Below are positions 48,058 to 64,000 of a stretch of DNA of 64,000 nucleotides, piece after piece (the first letter of the stretch is position 1; every line of letters begins with the position of its first letter). The stretch is from contig JANVCC010009942.1 of assembly GCA_025345505.1 (NCBI GenBank), positions 1,080,354-1,144,353 of the forward strand. The letters run 5' to 3'. Under the pieces are notes generated by a model that saw nothing but the letters and a program-made list of their open reading frames with translations, ran no database searches and had not been told where the DNA came from. The position numbers were made by a program, and so were the translations under genes. Origin of the DNA: Todiramphus chloris collaris. Its lineage: Eukaryota > Chordata > Aves > Coraciiformes > Alcedinidae.

Positions 48058-50579
48058 AAAAAGTGTTGTTTGTGCCCTGAAGGGTGAAACAAGAATGGAT
48101 GTTCTTTTGGGTTGTGTAATAAATTCAGCCTGTGCATGTAAGTGATCACTGAGCTGGAAAACCAGTCTGAGAGGCATCCCCAAAGCCATTTGAGACCATC
48201 TTTAGAAAATTCCCTTTCTCCACCCTTCAGTATTGCGTGCACACATGTGCACATACAAAACACACTCATATTTTCTCCCCTCCACTTCACTGCAGATTGT
48301 GTAGCAAGCCCAGAGTTGAGTGGTATTGTGATGTAGCTGAAATCCCAACTTAGAAATGGTTTTTGTACCATGTTTTTAATAACATTCCACTTTTGACTGA
48401 AGAGGTTAAGAATTCAGTATGCTTCATTTTATATAGGAGGAGTAATTTGTCATTTTGTTTCAAATGTTTTGTTTCAAACATTTCCAGAAGAGGGGGAAAA
48501 AACCCTGACACACTACAAGTGTTTGAAGGGTAAATTAGGGTGTTTAACATCTGTGAGTTACATCTGGAAAATGATTAGGTTTTAGCATACAGATTTAAAC
48601 CCAGTAATTATTTTGTATTGTCTGAATGTATGAAAAAATAAATTTCCATTTTGTAAAAAAAAAAAAAAATATTAAAAGAAATCCTGATTCAACAACCATA
48701 TAAAGGCATATTGGAACAAGTTAGAGTCTCCTGAAAAGGAGGTCAAAAGAAGCCTGTAAAAAAAAATTCTCTTTTTATTTATAAAACAACTGATTTACTG
48801 AGTTCTTTGCTTTGGAATCCATTTGTAAAATGTCTTAAGCAACTGGAAAGGACATGGTGGGTTTATTCAAAATGTTTTTGTTTATGACTCAAAATAAGAA
48901 TTGTAAGTGACTTGCTAATTACTTCACTTAAGCTGCATTGTGGAGATTTATTCAATTTAAAAGATCTTAAGAACAAAAAGCAACACCCAGTGAAGCAAAA
49001 TATTGGCCTATTTTTCCTAAAGCCATGTAAGTAATTTCTTTCCATGGACAAATAAATGTCTCAAGCAATTTAATACATTTGTTTTTCCATTAAAAATTGT
49101 TTCTGAGCTGAAACACATATTGAAAATGAATCTTAGAAGAATTTTTTTTTTAAAGCAGGCTAGACTTTGAAATTTAACTAGCTCTTTTCAGACAGCAATA
49201 ACTGTGACATAGTAATGTAGTAATATTACAGATTCTGAGAGAAGAATCTGATAAATAATAAGGAATTTCAACAGCAGTGTATCTGGAAAGAAAGACAATT
49301 ATTTTAAATTTTCTAAACTGAAGTTCAGTTACTCTGCTTAGTAACTGTATATCTCTTCTGGTCTCCTAGAATCTTGGTCAGAACCTTTCAGAGAAAACAT
49401 TTTTTTTCCCCTGTAACTTCAGATGTGTACTTGTACCATTTTATTAGTAAATCCAGGCCTTCCTAGCTCAGAAACAGAAGAATAATCTGTATCACTAGTA
49501 ATTCAGCTTCCTCTTCTGGATGAGAAAATATATCCTTATTTTGTTACTTCACTGACATGTTAAAGGTTCAGGTGAACCTTATTAACTGTTCAAGTTTGCC
49601 ACTTTTGTCTGCCATTTTGTTAAGGTACGTTCCCTTTATGAATCTGATTCAGAATTAATACAATGCAGATTTTTAACACCTGAGCAGACTGTTGGGAACT
49701 GGGAAATGTGTGCAAAACCTCAAATATTCATTTCTCTGGCAGTTGTTCAACATCACAGTCAAAGGGATATTTCAGCCTGTTCACATCTACAGGTGTCAGG
49801 ACCAGACCTGCCAGTCACTGACAAATAATGGAACTCCCTGCCTTGGGATTTCCCTTTATTTAACATAATTTTTGCAGCCAGAATAATTCTGTTATACTTC
49901 ATCTGTGCAAAATTACAGATTATTTCCCCCTTTTTTTGAAAAATTACCCCCACAAAGTAAAAATCCCACACTTATTTATCCAGCTATTGAAGAAGGGCTT
50001 AATTCATCCTGACAAAACAACACAAATCTCTGTATGTCAGTATCCATGTTTATCAGACTACAGAGGCTCTTTTTGTTCCAAAGTAGTCCACATTTGATGG
50101 TTATTATTCAAAGACAGGTGAATTGTTGGGGTATTTTTTGTGGTAAATGTGGAGCCGAGGTTTACAGAAATGTTCAAATACAGACTACAAAGCACCATGT
50201 CCTATAGAAGGCAGGATAATACTGTGGTTATAGGGAAAAAACCCTAGAGTAAATTGCATCCTCTTGACATTTCTTTTACCACAGACAGCAACAGACATGC
50301 TACTGTCTACAGAAGGTATTGACAGAATAGTAATAGGTTCACCAGTTCGGGGAAAGGGTGTACTAGTGGCTATTTAGCTGATCACCAGGCTGAGGATGCT
50401 GGCATTCACTATGGAACATGATCCATGGTTTGTTCTGGTGCTTAAAAGATCTAAGCAAGGTTTAATAAAAATTAGAATATTCTGAGTAATTATACTAATT
50501 AGAGCTTATAGTGATAAGTCAGCTGACCTAGGAAACAGTGCTGAGCCTCTTTAAAGAAGCCAGTAAAACTCCCCGCAAT
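48058..50579. other. Intron sequence with no recognised feature
   Basis: AT-rich intron with A and T runs. No exon, RNA gene or transposon recognised. Confidence 0.6.
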
Positions 50580-51098
50580 AACTACTGGAGTGTTGTGTCC
50601 AGCTCTGGGCTACCCAGTTCAAGAGAGACAGAATCTGCTTGAGAGAGACCAACGGAGGGCTATGAGGATGATTAAGGAACTGGAACACCTGCCTTATGAG
50701 GTAATGCTAAGAGATCCGGAGCTTTTTAGTCTGGAGAGGAGAAGACTGAGGGGGGATCTAATTAATGTCTATAAATACATAAGGGCTGGGTGTCAAGAAG
50801 GCAAGGACAACCTCTTTTCACTTGTGCATTGTGATAGGATAAGGGGTAATGGATTCAAGCTTGAATACAGGAAGTTCCACCTCAACATGAGGAAGAACTT
50901 CTTTACTGTAAGAGTTATAGAGCACTGGAATAGACTCTCTAGAGAGGCTGTGGAGTCTCCTTCTCTGCAGACTTTCAAGGCCTGTCTGGATGCATTTCTG
51001 CATGATCTTCTCTAGTTTTGTCCTGCTCTGGCAGGGGGGGTTGGACTTGATGATCTTTGGAGGTCCCTTCCAACACCTAACATTCTGTGATTCTGTTT
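50580..51098 (+). mobile_element. CR1 LINE 3' end fragment
   Basis: A 5'-truncated CR1 of about 520 bp. Codons 50590-51015 (141 aa) are open and encode the end of ORF2: [50 protein letters not shown] short UTR ends in ACATTCTGTGATTCTGT, the CR1 tail. Confidence 0.9.
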
Positions 51099-52959
51099 TA
51101 CTGAGTGAGGTTCAGTTGGCCAAGTCCAGGAAAGACCAGGATGTTGCATCTGATCTGTGTTCTGTGACCTTGTGGAAATACAAAAAAGGCAGAATTTTCA
51201 TCTGTGTTGTAACAGTACTGTTGGGGACTTCTAAAAAATTTTCCATTCTTTATTCTCTGTCCCTTTAAATTTGTTTTCCTGACTCTCACACAGATCCTGA
51301 CTTGTAATTCCTCTTATTGACTCACTTATCCTTACTGTCTCACTCATTCACTTCTCTCTCTTGCATGTCCTCATCTCTCTTCTGGAAATCTCATAGATAG
51401 GCTTCACAACACGTATGTGCTTTTCTGCCTTGTGCCTTGCATCTTCCTCTCCAGTTCAAAACCCTGAATGGCTTTTTCTCATCTCCTTACATCAACTCCA
51501 TGTCCTGCTTCTTTTTTCTTCTCTGGAACCATGCTATTTCTTCCAAGAGATAATTGAAAAAATGTTACTGACTCCCACTCCTTTTAATTTGTTTTTCCTT
51601 TCTTACTATACAGATGCTTTTTCTGCCTCTTTCAGTGCCCTAACTATACCCACATTTGTCCCACTAACCTTCTCTCACCTGAGCAGCCTTGTATTCATCC
51701 TGTCTTTTATTCTTTTCTATAGTTGATCTGGGTCCTCACTTTAAAAAGTACTTTAGTGTCTCTGATTTTAGAAACCCTTCCTCCTCCCCCTTCTCTTCCC
51801 TTGCTTCTGTTACTTTCCATCTTGACTCACTGAATGAAACTCCCTTTGGTTGCTCTGTGAGGTTCACTACTTCAAGCATAGGGCCTTATGTTGTACCGTC
51901 ACCAGGGGATATAGCATCTGGCAATATTAGTCTCTTAGTTATCATCTTATACTTTGACTTGAAATTGTTTGTGGCAGAAACCATCTTTTCCTCTTGGGTT
52001 TGCAAATAATAATTAATGCCAGAATGAAGAATTCTGTACTTTAGCACTGCTATCCACTGTCTGGTTTTTATCACAACACTCCATATCTGACTAAAATCTT
52101 GGAAGTTTTGTTTGTTTCATCTTCTACTGAAATGGATTATTGTAAACTCACTATTGCAGAGTAATGGAAATTCTAGAAATCTTTATGTTAAATTCCTAAC
52201 AAGTCAAAGATGCATGCCTTTTGCTTTTTTTGCTTTATGAAGTGAAATACTGAGGTTGGTAATGCAAGTACTGAAGAATTGGAATTCTACATTAACCTGT
52301 TATGTACTGTTAATTCACCTGCATTATCCTAATAATATGTATGTTTTGTAACATATTTTGCTCAGGCTTAAGAAACATGCAATACTTAAAATTAAGCATG
52401 TATATAGATTGAAAAGGGAAACAGGATAATTTGAAAGTATTCTACAATATGTTTGATACATCCCCTGCCAACACTTTGAGCCTCCACATTGTTTAGGAAT
52501 GTCCTGAAATCTTTTTTAATAACCTTCAGTGGGTTTCCTTTCCATGAGCACATCCAATTTCTCCTTGAACCCATATCTAAAGAGATCTGTGGTATTTTAT
52601 TTTCTTTTCTCTCACTTTTTTTTTTTTTTTTTTACTTTCTACTCTTTTATTACTTGGTTTTCTTTTACTTCATTTCTGTGATATAATCAAGCTTATTATA
52701 ATTAGGCTTACCGACATATGAATAATATTCCATGGTTAAAACAACTTACCTTTCACATTTCCTAATGTGCTCCCATCCTAAACAGTGGCAGAAATATTTA
52801 CCAAAGCTCCTCTGTGACAGAAAACTGTGAAAATCTATCCAGATGTAAGGTCCAGTAAATTTTATACACAGATGTTATAAGGAAATTTTGACAGGACAAA
52901 TGGATACAAATATCCAAAAATCCAAAGGAAAATGTGTGCTTAGTGTATCTGTAATTCAA
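51099..52959. other. Intron sequence, partly pyrimidine-rich
   Basis: About 51290-51850 is markedly C/T-rich on the plus strand (purine-rich in PDE4D sense). A T run lies at about 52617-52634. No coding or RNA feature recognised. Confidence 0.6.
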
Positions 52960-53453
52960 TTGCTGTGGAGACAAGCTTCAGGGCAGACTGCACAGGGGAA
53001 GACTGCACAGGGGAAGGGATCTGCAGCAAAAAGGGCTAACAAAAAGTTCTTCTGGGGGCTTTTTGAAGCCGGGCAAAGCCCTTTGCCTGTGCTGTGGGCT
53101 GCTAGTTGGTGGTAGAGCTGCTGAGGTAGCCTGGTCAAAGCCAGTGCCACCTGCTGTTGATCAGGACACCAGGCTATAAGAAGGCTCAGGGAGGGACTAG
53201 TCACCACCCACAGAGCACAGGCCTAGCAACCAGGGCTTGTGTGTGCCCCAGTGGGTACCACAGCTGGCTGCAGCCCATAGGGCAGGGCGCTGAGCCTCTG
53301 CCAATGTACAAGGTAAATTCAATCCCTCTAAGTGGTCAGAGGTCAAGGGCACTCATCCCAACTGACCCTTGAGTTGCAAGGTGTCAGTTGCAGTAGAGAT
53401 CCAGCCATGGCCGCACCTGAGAAGGGTCTGGTAGGAAATGGGGCCCACACTCA

Positions 53454-54008
53454 TGTGGCAATGTTTCTTGAGAAGAATGGACATGTGGCCTATCCAAACT
53501 CACCTATGCCTTAGCTTAAGACAGCATCTTGACATAACATAATAGTGTTAGTAATGTTAGCTTTGTTTATTGAGGACAGTGGGAAAGATGATTGAAAAAG
53601 CTATTCAAGGGGTCTGGCTTGCTCAAAAATAAATGGCTGTTTTCCTCAAGACCGTGTGGGAATAAACTGGGCTGTGGACAAGACCATGTGGGAATAAACT
53701 GGGCTGCGGACAGTGTCCTTGAGGTATGCTTGAGAACGGCAAAGGAGGGAGCACAAAGCAGTGAAGTGAGAAGATAAAGAAGAAAGTAAAGGATAAACAG
53801 GATGGGGGGTGGTAATGGAGATGGTGTAGGATAGCTAATGATGTATTAGTTTAGGATGTGTGAACAGTGTGTGTTTAGAGTAGTTAACCGATAGCTGTTA
53901 ATGGTAGCGTGTATACAGGAAGAGAAATTGTATATAAACCTGGCAAAAATGTGAATAAAGTGCCCTCAACTTTGATCATATTGGTCCGTCTTGAGTTCAT
54001 TTCCTGCA
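53454..54008 (+). mobile_element. Solo LTR of a second retrovirus group, 6-bp duplication
   Basis: A 555-bp LTR starts TGTGGCAATG and ends TTTCCTGCA. It is flanked by a perfect 6-bp target repeat, CACTCA (53448-53453 and 54009-54014). TATATAA lies at 53931-53937 and AATAAA at 53954-53959, only some 17 bp further on. A six-base duplication and this compact promoter are typical of alpha/beta-type (class II) avian retroviruses and unlike the five-base ERV-L-like copies here. It sits in the outer CR1 just before the ORF2 start. Confidence 0.8.
53648..53711 (+). repeat. Two copies of a 32-bp tandem repeat inside the solo LTR
   Basis: Copies at 53648-53679 and 53680-53711 share AAGACC, TGTGGGAATAAACTGGGCTG and GGAC, with two mismatches. 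Such direct repeats in U3 often act as enhancer repeats (inference). Confidence 0.85.
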
Positions 54009-55942
54009 CACTCACAAAAAGGTGTTGGAATCATTAGCTCATCTGAAGTGCGTCTATACAAATGCACACAGTATGAGCAACAAACAGGGGGAGCTTGAAG
54101 CTCCTTGTACCAGGAAACCTATGACATAGTGGCTATCACAGTAATGTGGTGGGATGCCTCGCATGACTGGAGTGCCACAATCAATGGCTATAAGCTTTTC
54201 AGGAGGGATAGACAGGGAAGGAAGGGTGGTGGAATGGCCCTGTATGTTAGAGAATGCTATGAGAGCTCGGAAATCAAGTACGACGATGACAGAGTTGAGA
54301 GTGTTTGGATTAGGTTAAGGGCCAGTAAAGCTGATGTTACTGTGGGATTCTGGATAGACCTACCAACCAAAGCAGTGAGGTTGATGAAGCTTTCCACAAG
54401 CAGTTGGGAGAAATCTTACAGTTGCTTGCTGTTGCTCTTGTGGGGAACTTTAACCTCCCAGGTATCTGCTGGGAATACAACATTCAGAGAGGCAACAATC
54501 CAAGAGGTTCCTGGAACATGTGGAGGATAACTTCCTCACACAGCTGGTAAGTGAGCTGACCAGAGAAGGTGCCCTCCTGGACCAGCTTCTTGTGAACAGG
54601 GAAGAACTTATGGGGGAAGTAAAAGTTGGAGGCCATCTAGGGATCATGAGATGATTGAGTTTTCAATTTTTGGAGAAACAAGGAAAGGGGTTAGTAGAAC
54701 TGCCAGCTTAGACTTCCAGAGGGCAAACTTTGACCTGTTCAGGAGACTGATTGACAAAGTCCCTTGGGAGGCTTCCCTGAAGGATATAGGAGCCCAGAAA
54801 GGCTGGACATACTTCAAGAGAGAAGTCTTAAAGGCATGGGAGCAGTCTGTCCCTGTCCCTGGGCAGGGAAGGAGACTGGCCTGACTAAATAAGGACCTTT
54901 GTCTGTACCTCAAGAACAAAAGGAGAGTCTACGACCTCTGGAAGAGGGGGCATGTCTTTCATGAAGATCATATAAAGATATAGTGAAGCTATGCAGGGAG
55001 AAAATTAGGAGAGCCAAAGTGCAGCTAGAGCTCAGCCTAGCTACAGCTGTTAAGGATAATAAAAACCATTTATATAAATTCATTAACAACATGAGGATTG
55101 GGGAAAATCTCCATCCTTTATTGGATGCAGAGGGAAACATAGTAACAAAGGATGAGGAAAAGGCTGAGGTGCTCAATGCCTACTTTGCCTCAGTCTTTAG
55201 CAGTGGAACTATCTGTTCCCTGGACACCCAGCCACATGAGCTAGGAGACAGGGAGGGGAAACAGAATGAGGTCATCGCATTTAAAGAGGAAGTGGTCAGT
55301 GACTTGCTGTACCACTAGGATGCACACAAGTCTATGGGACTGGATGGGTTACACCCAAGGGTGATGAAAGAGTTGGCAGACATGCTCGCCAAGACACTTT
55401 CCATTATTTACCTGAAGTCCTGGCTAATTGGAAAGGTGACAATAAACTAGAGGGTAGCAAATGTAACACCCATCTACAAGAAAGGCAGAAAGGAAGATCC
55501 AGGAAACTATAGACCTGTCAGTCTGACCTTGGTACAAGGGAATGTCATGGAGCAGATCATCTTTGGTGCCATTACAAGCCATATAGAGGATAACGAGTGG
55601 ATCAGACCCAGCCAGCATGGACACATGAAAGCATAAACCCATGAAAGTCCTGATCTCCTTCTATAAAAAGATGACCCAACATTGGATGAGGGAAAGGATG
55701 TGGATATTGTCTACCTAGATTTCAAAAAGAATTTGACACTGTTTCCCATAGAATTCTCATGCAAAAACTGTCTGCTCATGGGCTGGATAAGCATACCATC
55801 TGCTAGATCAAGCACTGGCTGGACGGACAGACCCAAAGAGTGGTGGTCAAAGGAGTTAAATCCATCTGGTGGCCAGTCACAGGTGGTGTTCTTCAGGGCT
55901 CGGTGTTGGGACCATTTCTGTTTAACAACTTTATTGATGATC

Positions 55943-57517
55943 CCATGGGACAGAGCCCTAGAAGGTAAGGGGGCCCAAGCAAGCTGGCTAATATTCAAGC
56001 ACTATTTCCTACAGGCTCAAGATCAGTGCATACCAAAGAGTAGGAAATCAAATAAGAGAGTTAGGAGACCTACATGGTTGAGCAGGGAGCTACTAGATAA
56101 ACTTAAGCAGAAGAAGGAATTATATAAAACATGGAAGGAGAGGCAGGCCACTTGGGAAGAATACAGGGAGGTTGTCAGAGGATGCAGGGATGCAACAAGG
56201 AAAGCTAAGGCCTCCCTAGAACTAAATCTGGTGAGGGAGGTGGAGGACAACAAGAAAAGCTTTTTCAAGTATGTTGGAGTCAAAAGGAAGTCTAGAGAAA
56301 ATGTGGGCCTGCTGCTGAATGAAGTGGGTGCCCTGATGACCAAGGATAGAGAGAAGGCTGAGTTACTGAATGCCACCTTCGCCTCGGTCTTTACTACTAA
56401 GGCCAGCTACCAGGAGTCCCAGGCCTTCAAGACCCCAGAGGAAGTCTATAAGAAGGCAGTTTTTACCTCTGTCAAAGAGGCTTGGTTTAGAGATCAGTTG
56501 AACAAACTGGACATCCACAAGTCCATGAGCCCCAATGGGATCCACCCGCGAGTGATGAGAAAGATGGCAGAGGTAATTGTTAGGCCACTCTCCATAATCT
56601 TTGAGAGGTCCTGGAGAACAGGAGAGTTGCCTGAGGACTGGAGGAAGGCCAATGTCATCACAATCTTCAAAAAGGGCAAAAAAGAGGACCCAGGTAACTA
56701 TAGGCTGGTCAGCCTCACCTCCATCCCTGGAAGGTGATGGAACAGCTTGTTCCTACCATCATCTCAAAGCATGTGGAGGAAAGGAGGCTTATCACAAGTA
56801 GTCAACATGGATTCCATAAGGGGACATCACGCTTAACTAATATGATAGCCTTTTATGATGGCATAAGTAGTTGGATAGATAAGAGGAGGGCAGTGGATGT
56901 GGTATTTCTTGACTTGAGCAAGGCTTTCAGTATTGTCTCCCACGGTATCGACACAGCCAAGCTTAAGAAGTGTGGATTGGGTGATTGTGCAGTGAGGTGG
57001 ATTGGGAACTGGCTGAAGGACAGAGCCCAGACAGTTGTAGTCAGTGGAGCAGAGTCTAGCTGGGGGCCTATGGGTAGTGGTGGCCCCCAAGGGTCAGTGC
57101 TGGGTCCAATACTGTTCGATATATTCATCAATGATCTGGACGAAGGGATAGAGTGTACCCTCAGCAAGTTTGATGATGATACAAAACTGGGAGGACTGGC
57201 TGACACTCTGGATGGCTCTGCTGCCATCCAGCATGACCTAGACAGGGCAAGTGTCAGGAGGATGGAGCCAGACCCTTCTCAATGTCATCCAGTGTTAGGA
57301 GAAGAGGCAATGGGAGTAAGTTGGAAAAACATTTTCACAGTGAGGGTCACAGAGCACTGGAATGGGCTGCCCAGGGAGGTTGTGGAGTCTCCTCTGGAGA
57401 CGTTCAAAACCCTCCTGGACACGTTCCTGTGTGACTTGGTCTAGCTGATCCTGCTCTGGCAGGAGGTTGATCTTTCTAGGTCCCTTCCAACCCCTAACAT
57501 TCTATGATTCTATGATC
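55943..57517 (+). mobile_element. Inner CR1 LINE nested in the outer CR1
   Basis: It starts near the end of the endonuclease-RT linker (MGQ-type [15 protein letters not shown]) and runs to a CR1 tail with ACATTCTATGATTCTATGATC. The six bases ATGATC occur at both borders (55937-55942 and 57512-57517) and may be the target duplication. The outer element's coding sequence continues across it. Compared with the copy at 5908, about 600 bp of the RT C-terminal region is missing near 57248. Confidence 0.82.
55951..57444 (+). pseudogene. Inner CR1 ORF2 (linker and RT) with frameshift and internal deletion
   Basis: One frame to about 56737 carries RRPTWLSRELLDKLKQKKEL, KAELLNATFASVFTTKA and the RT start (WRKANVITIFKKGKKEDPGNY). 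A shift near 56735 leads into 56734-57444 with [28 protein letters not shown] and FDDD in place of the catalytic FADD. After HDLDRA the sequence jumps to the ORF2 end ([19 protein letters not shown]). The missing RT segment and the altered motif mean it cannot be active. Confidence 0.78.
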
Positions 57518-58430
57518 TTGATAAGGATGTAGAGTGTATCATCAGTAAGTTCACAGATGACTCCACATTCTGTGGGACTGTTGATCTGCATGAGGATAGA
57601 TAGGCTCTACAGAGAGACTTGGATAGATTGGATCAATGGATTAACATTACGAGCTTCAACAAGGTCAAGTGCTGGGTCCTGCACTTGGGTCACAACAACC
57701 CCATGCAGTGCTACAGACTCAGGGATGTGTGGCTGGAAAGCTGTCTGATAAAAAAAGACATGGGGGTTCTAATAGACAAGCAGCTGAATATGAGCTAGCA
57801 GGGTGCCCAGGTGGCCAAGAAAGCCAATGGCATTCTGGCTTGTATTAGAAATAGTGTGATCAGCAGAAGTAGGGAGGAGATTGTCCCCCTGTAATCAGCA
57901 CTGGTGAGGCCATACCTTGAGTATTGTGTCTAGTTTTGGGCACCTCAATACAAGAGAGATATTGAGGTGATGGAGCAAGTGCAGAGGAGGGCAACAAAGT
58001 TAGTGAAGGGCCTGGAGAATAAATCTTATGAAGAGTGATTGAAGGAGTTGGGACTGTTTACTTTGAGGAAGAGGAGGCTAAGGGGAGACCTCATCACTCT
58101 CTTCAACTACCTGAAAGAACATTGTAGAGAGGTTGGTGCTGGTCTCTTCTCACAGGTAGTTAGAGATAGAACAAGAGGGAATAGATTCAAAACGCAACAG
58201 GATAGGTTTAGACTGGACATTAGGGAAAATCCTTCCACAGAATAGAGTAGTCAGACACTGGAATAGGCTGCCCAGGGAGGTGGCTGAATTGCCATCCCTG
58301 GATGTGTTCAACGGTTGTATAGATGTGGTGTTGAGGGACATAGTTTAGGGGTGAACTTTGTAGAGTAGGGTTAGTGGTTGGACTTGATGACCCCAAGGGT
58401 CTTTTCCAACCTGAGTGACTCTATGTTTCT

Positions 58431-63972
<5,542 letters not shown>

Positions 63973-64000
63973 GGGGGGGGGGGGGGGGGGGGGGGGGGGG
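63973..64000. repeat. Poly-G run at the window edge
   Basis: At least 28 consecutive G, continuing to the last base. It may be a true G run or a sequencing or assembly artefact at a contig end. Confidence 0.95.

Larger units (their letters stand above)
54030..58355 (+). pseudogene. Outer CR1 ORF2 (endonuclease and RT), broken and interrupted
   Basis: Pieces in several frames are as follows: endonuclease block with SHDW and GYKLFRRDRQGRKGGG (54105-54530); a linker with FDLFRRLIDKVPWEASLK (54651-54884) and KAEVLNAYFASVFSS (54983-55318); RT start with [18 protein letters not shown] near 55470-55530; and DIVYLDFKK near 55700. After the inner CR1 come FTDDSTF (the FADD position, near 57545-57565), [35 protein letters not shown] and [14 protein letters not shown]. 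In-frame stops and shifts are frequent. Confidence 0.75.
52960..58430 (+). mobile_element. Outer CR1 LINE carrying a solo LTR and an inner CR1
   Basis: CR1 ORF2 is readable from about 54030 (endonuclease, QETYDIVAITVMWWDASHDW) through the first half of RT to 55942. It resumes at 57518 in the same place of the RT domain and runs to a 3' end near 58430 (GACTCTATGTTTCTA). The break falls inside the FINDLDE-like block: FNNFIDD before it and LDKDVEC after it. The sequence left of the LTR (52960-53453) is probably the element's 5' part, but I could not confirm this, so the left border is uncertain. Many stops and shifts make it inactive. Confidence 0.78.

Overview
The window is a stretch of vertebrate, most likely bird, nuclear DNA lying inside the introns of one host gene. 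Four short exons on the minus strand (59544-59735, 41176-41212, 30384-30457, 29171-29220) join in frame with GT-AG borders. Together they encode the UCR1 regulatory region of cAMP phosphodiesterase 4D (PDE4D). The rest is intron, about half of it old transposon. CR1 LINEs with (ATTCTATG)-type 3' ends and ERV-L-like retroviral copies point to a bird; the species cannot be fixed from the sequence.

Layout, left to right. 1-3090 is plain intron. 3091-13950 is a compound ERV-L-like block: LTR, broken gag, a nested pair of opposite CR1 LINEs, a protease piece, a second LTR, then gag-pro-pol cut off inside RNase H. 13951-19633 is plain intron. 19634-20370 is a solo LTR of the same family with a CATAG target duplication. 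A 100-N assembly gap sits at 22468-22567. 23300 to about 26930 is a long, decayed minus-strand CR1 that still shows ORF1 (esterase-like) and ORF2. PDE4D exons lie at 29171-29220 and 30384-30457. 30988-36880 is the best ERV-L-like provirus (two LTRs, GAAAG duplication, tRNA-Lys primer site, gag-pro-pol, no env). A PDE4D exon lies at 41176-41212 and a probable LTR at about 41850-42341. 46443-48057 is a minus-strand CR1 with an unbroken 497-codon reverse transcriptase frame, and 50580-51098 is a CR1 tail. About 52960-58430 is a CR1 carrying a 555-bp solo LTR of a different retrovirus group (CACTCA duplication) and a second CR1. The first UCR1 exon is at 59544-59735, followed by intron to a G run at the right edge.

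The only host gene product supported is PDE4D. UCR1 pairs with UCR2 to control the catalytic domain and carries a PKA site (Arg-Arg-Glu-Ser). UCR2, the catalytic exons and the isoform-specific first exons were not found. All LTR elements point along the plus strand, antisense to PDE4D, while the CR1 copies point both ways.

I found no sign of a wholly new biological system. The most interesting points are an identical in-frame TAG in the gag region of three ERV copies, a provirus whose integrase runs directly into its 3' LTR without a polypurine tract, the nested inverted CR1 pair that replaced about 215 bp of a provirus, and the intact CR1 reverse transcriptase frame.
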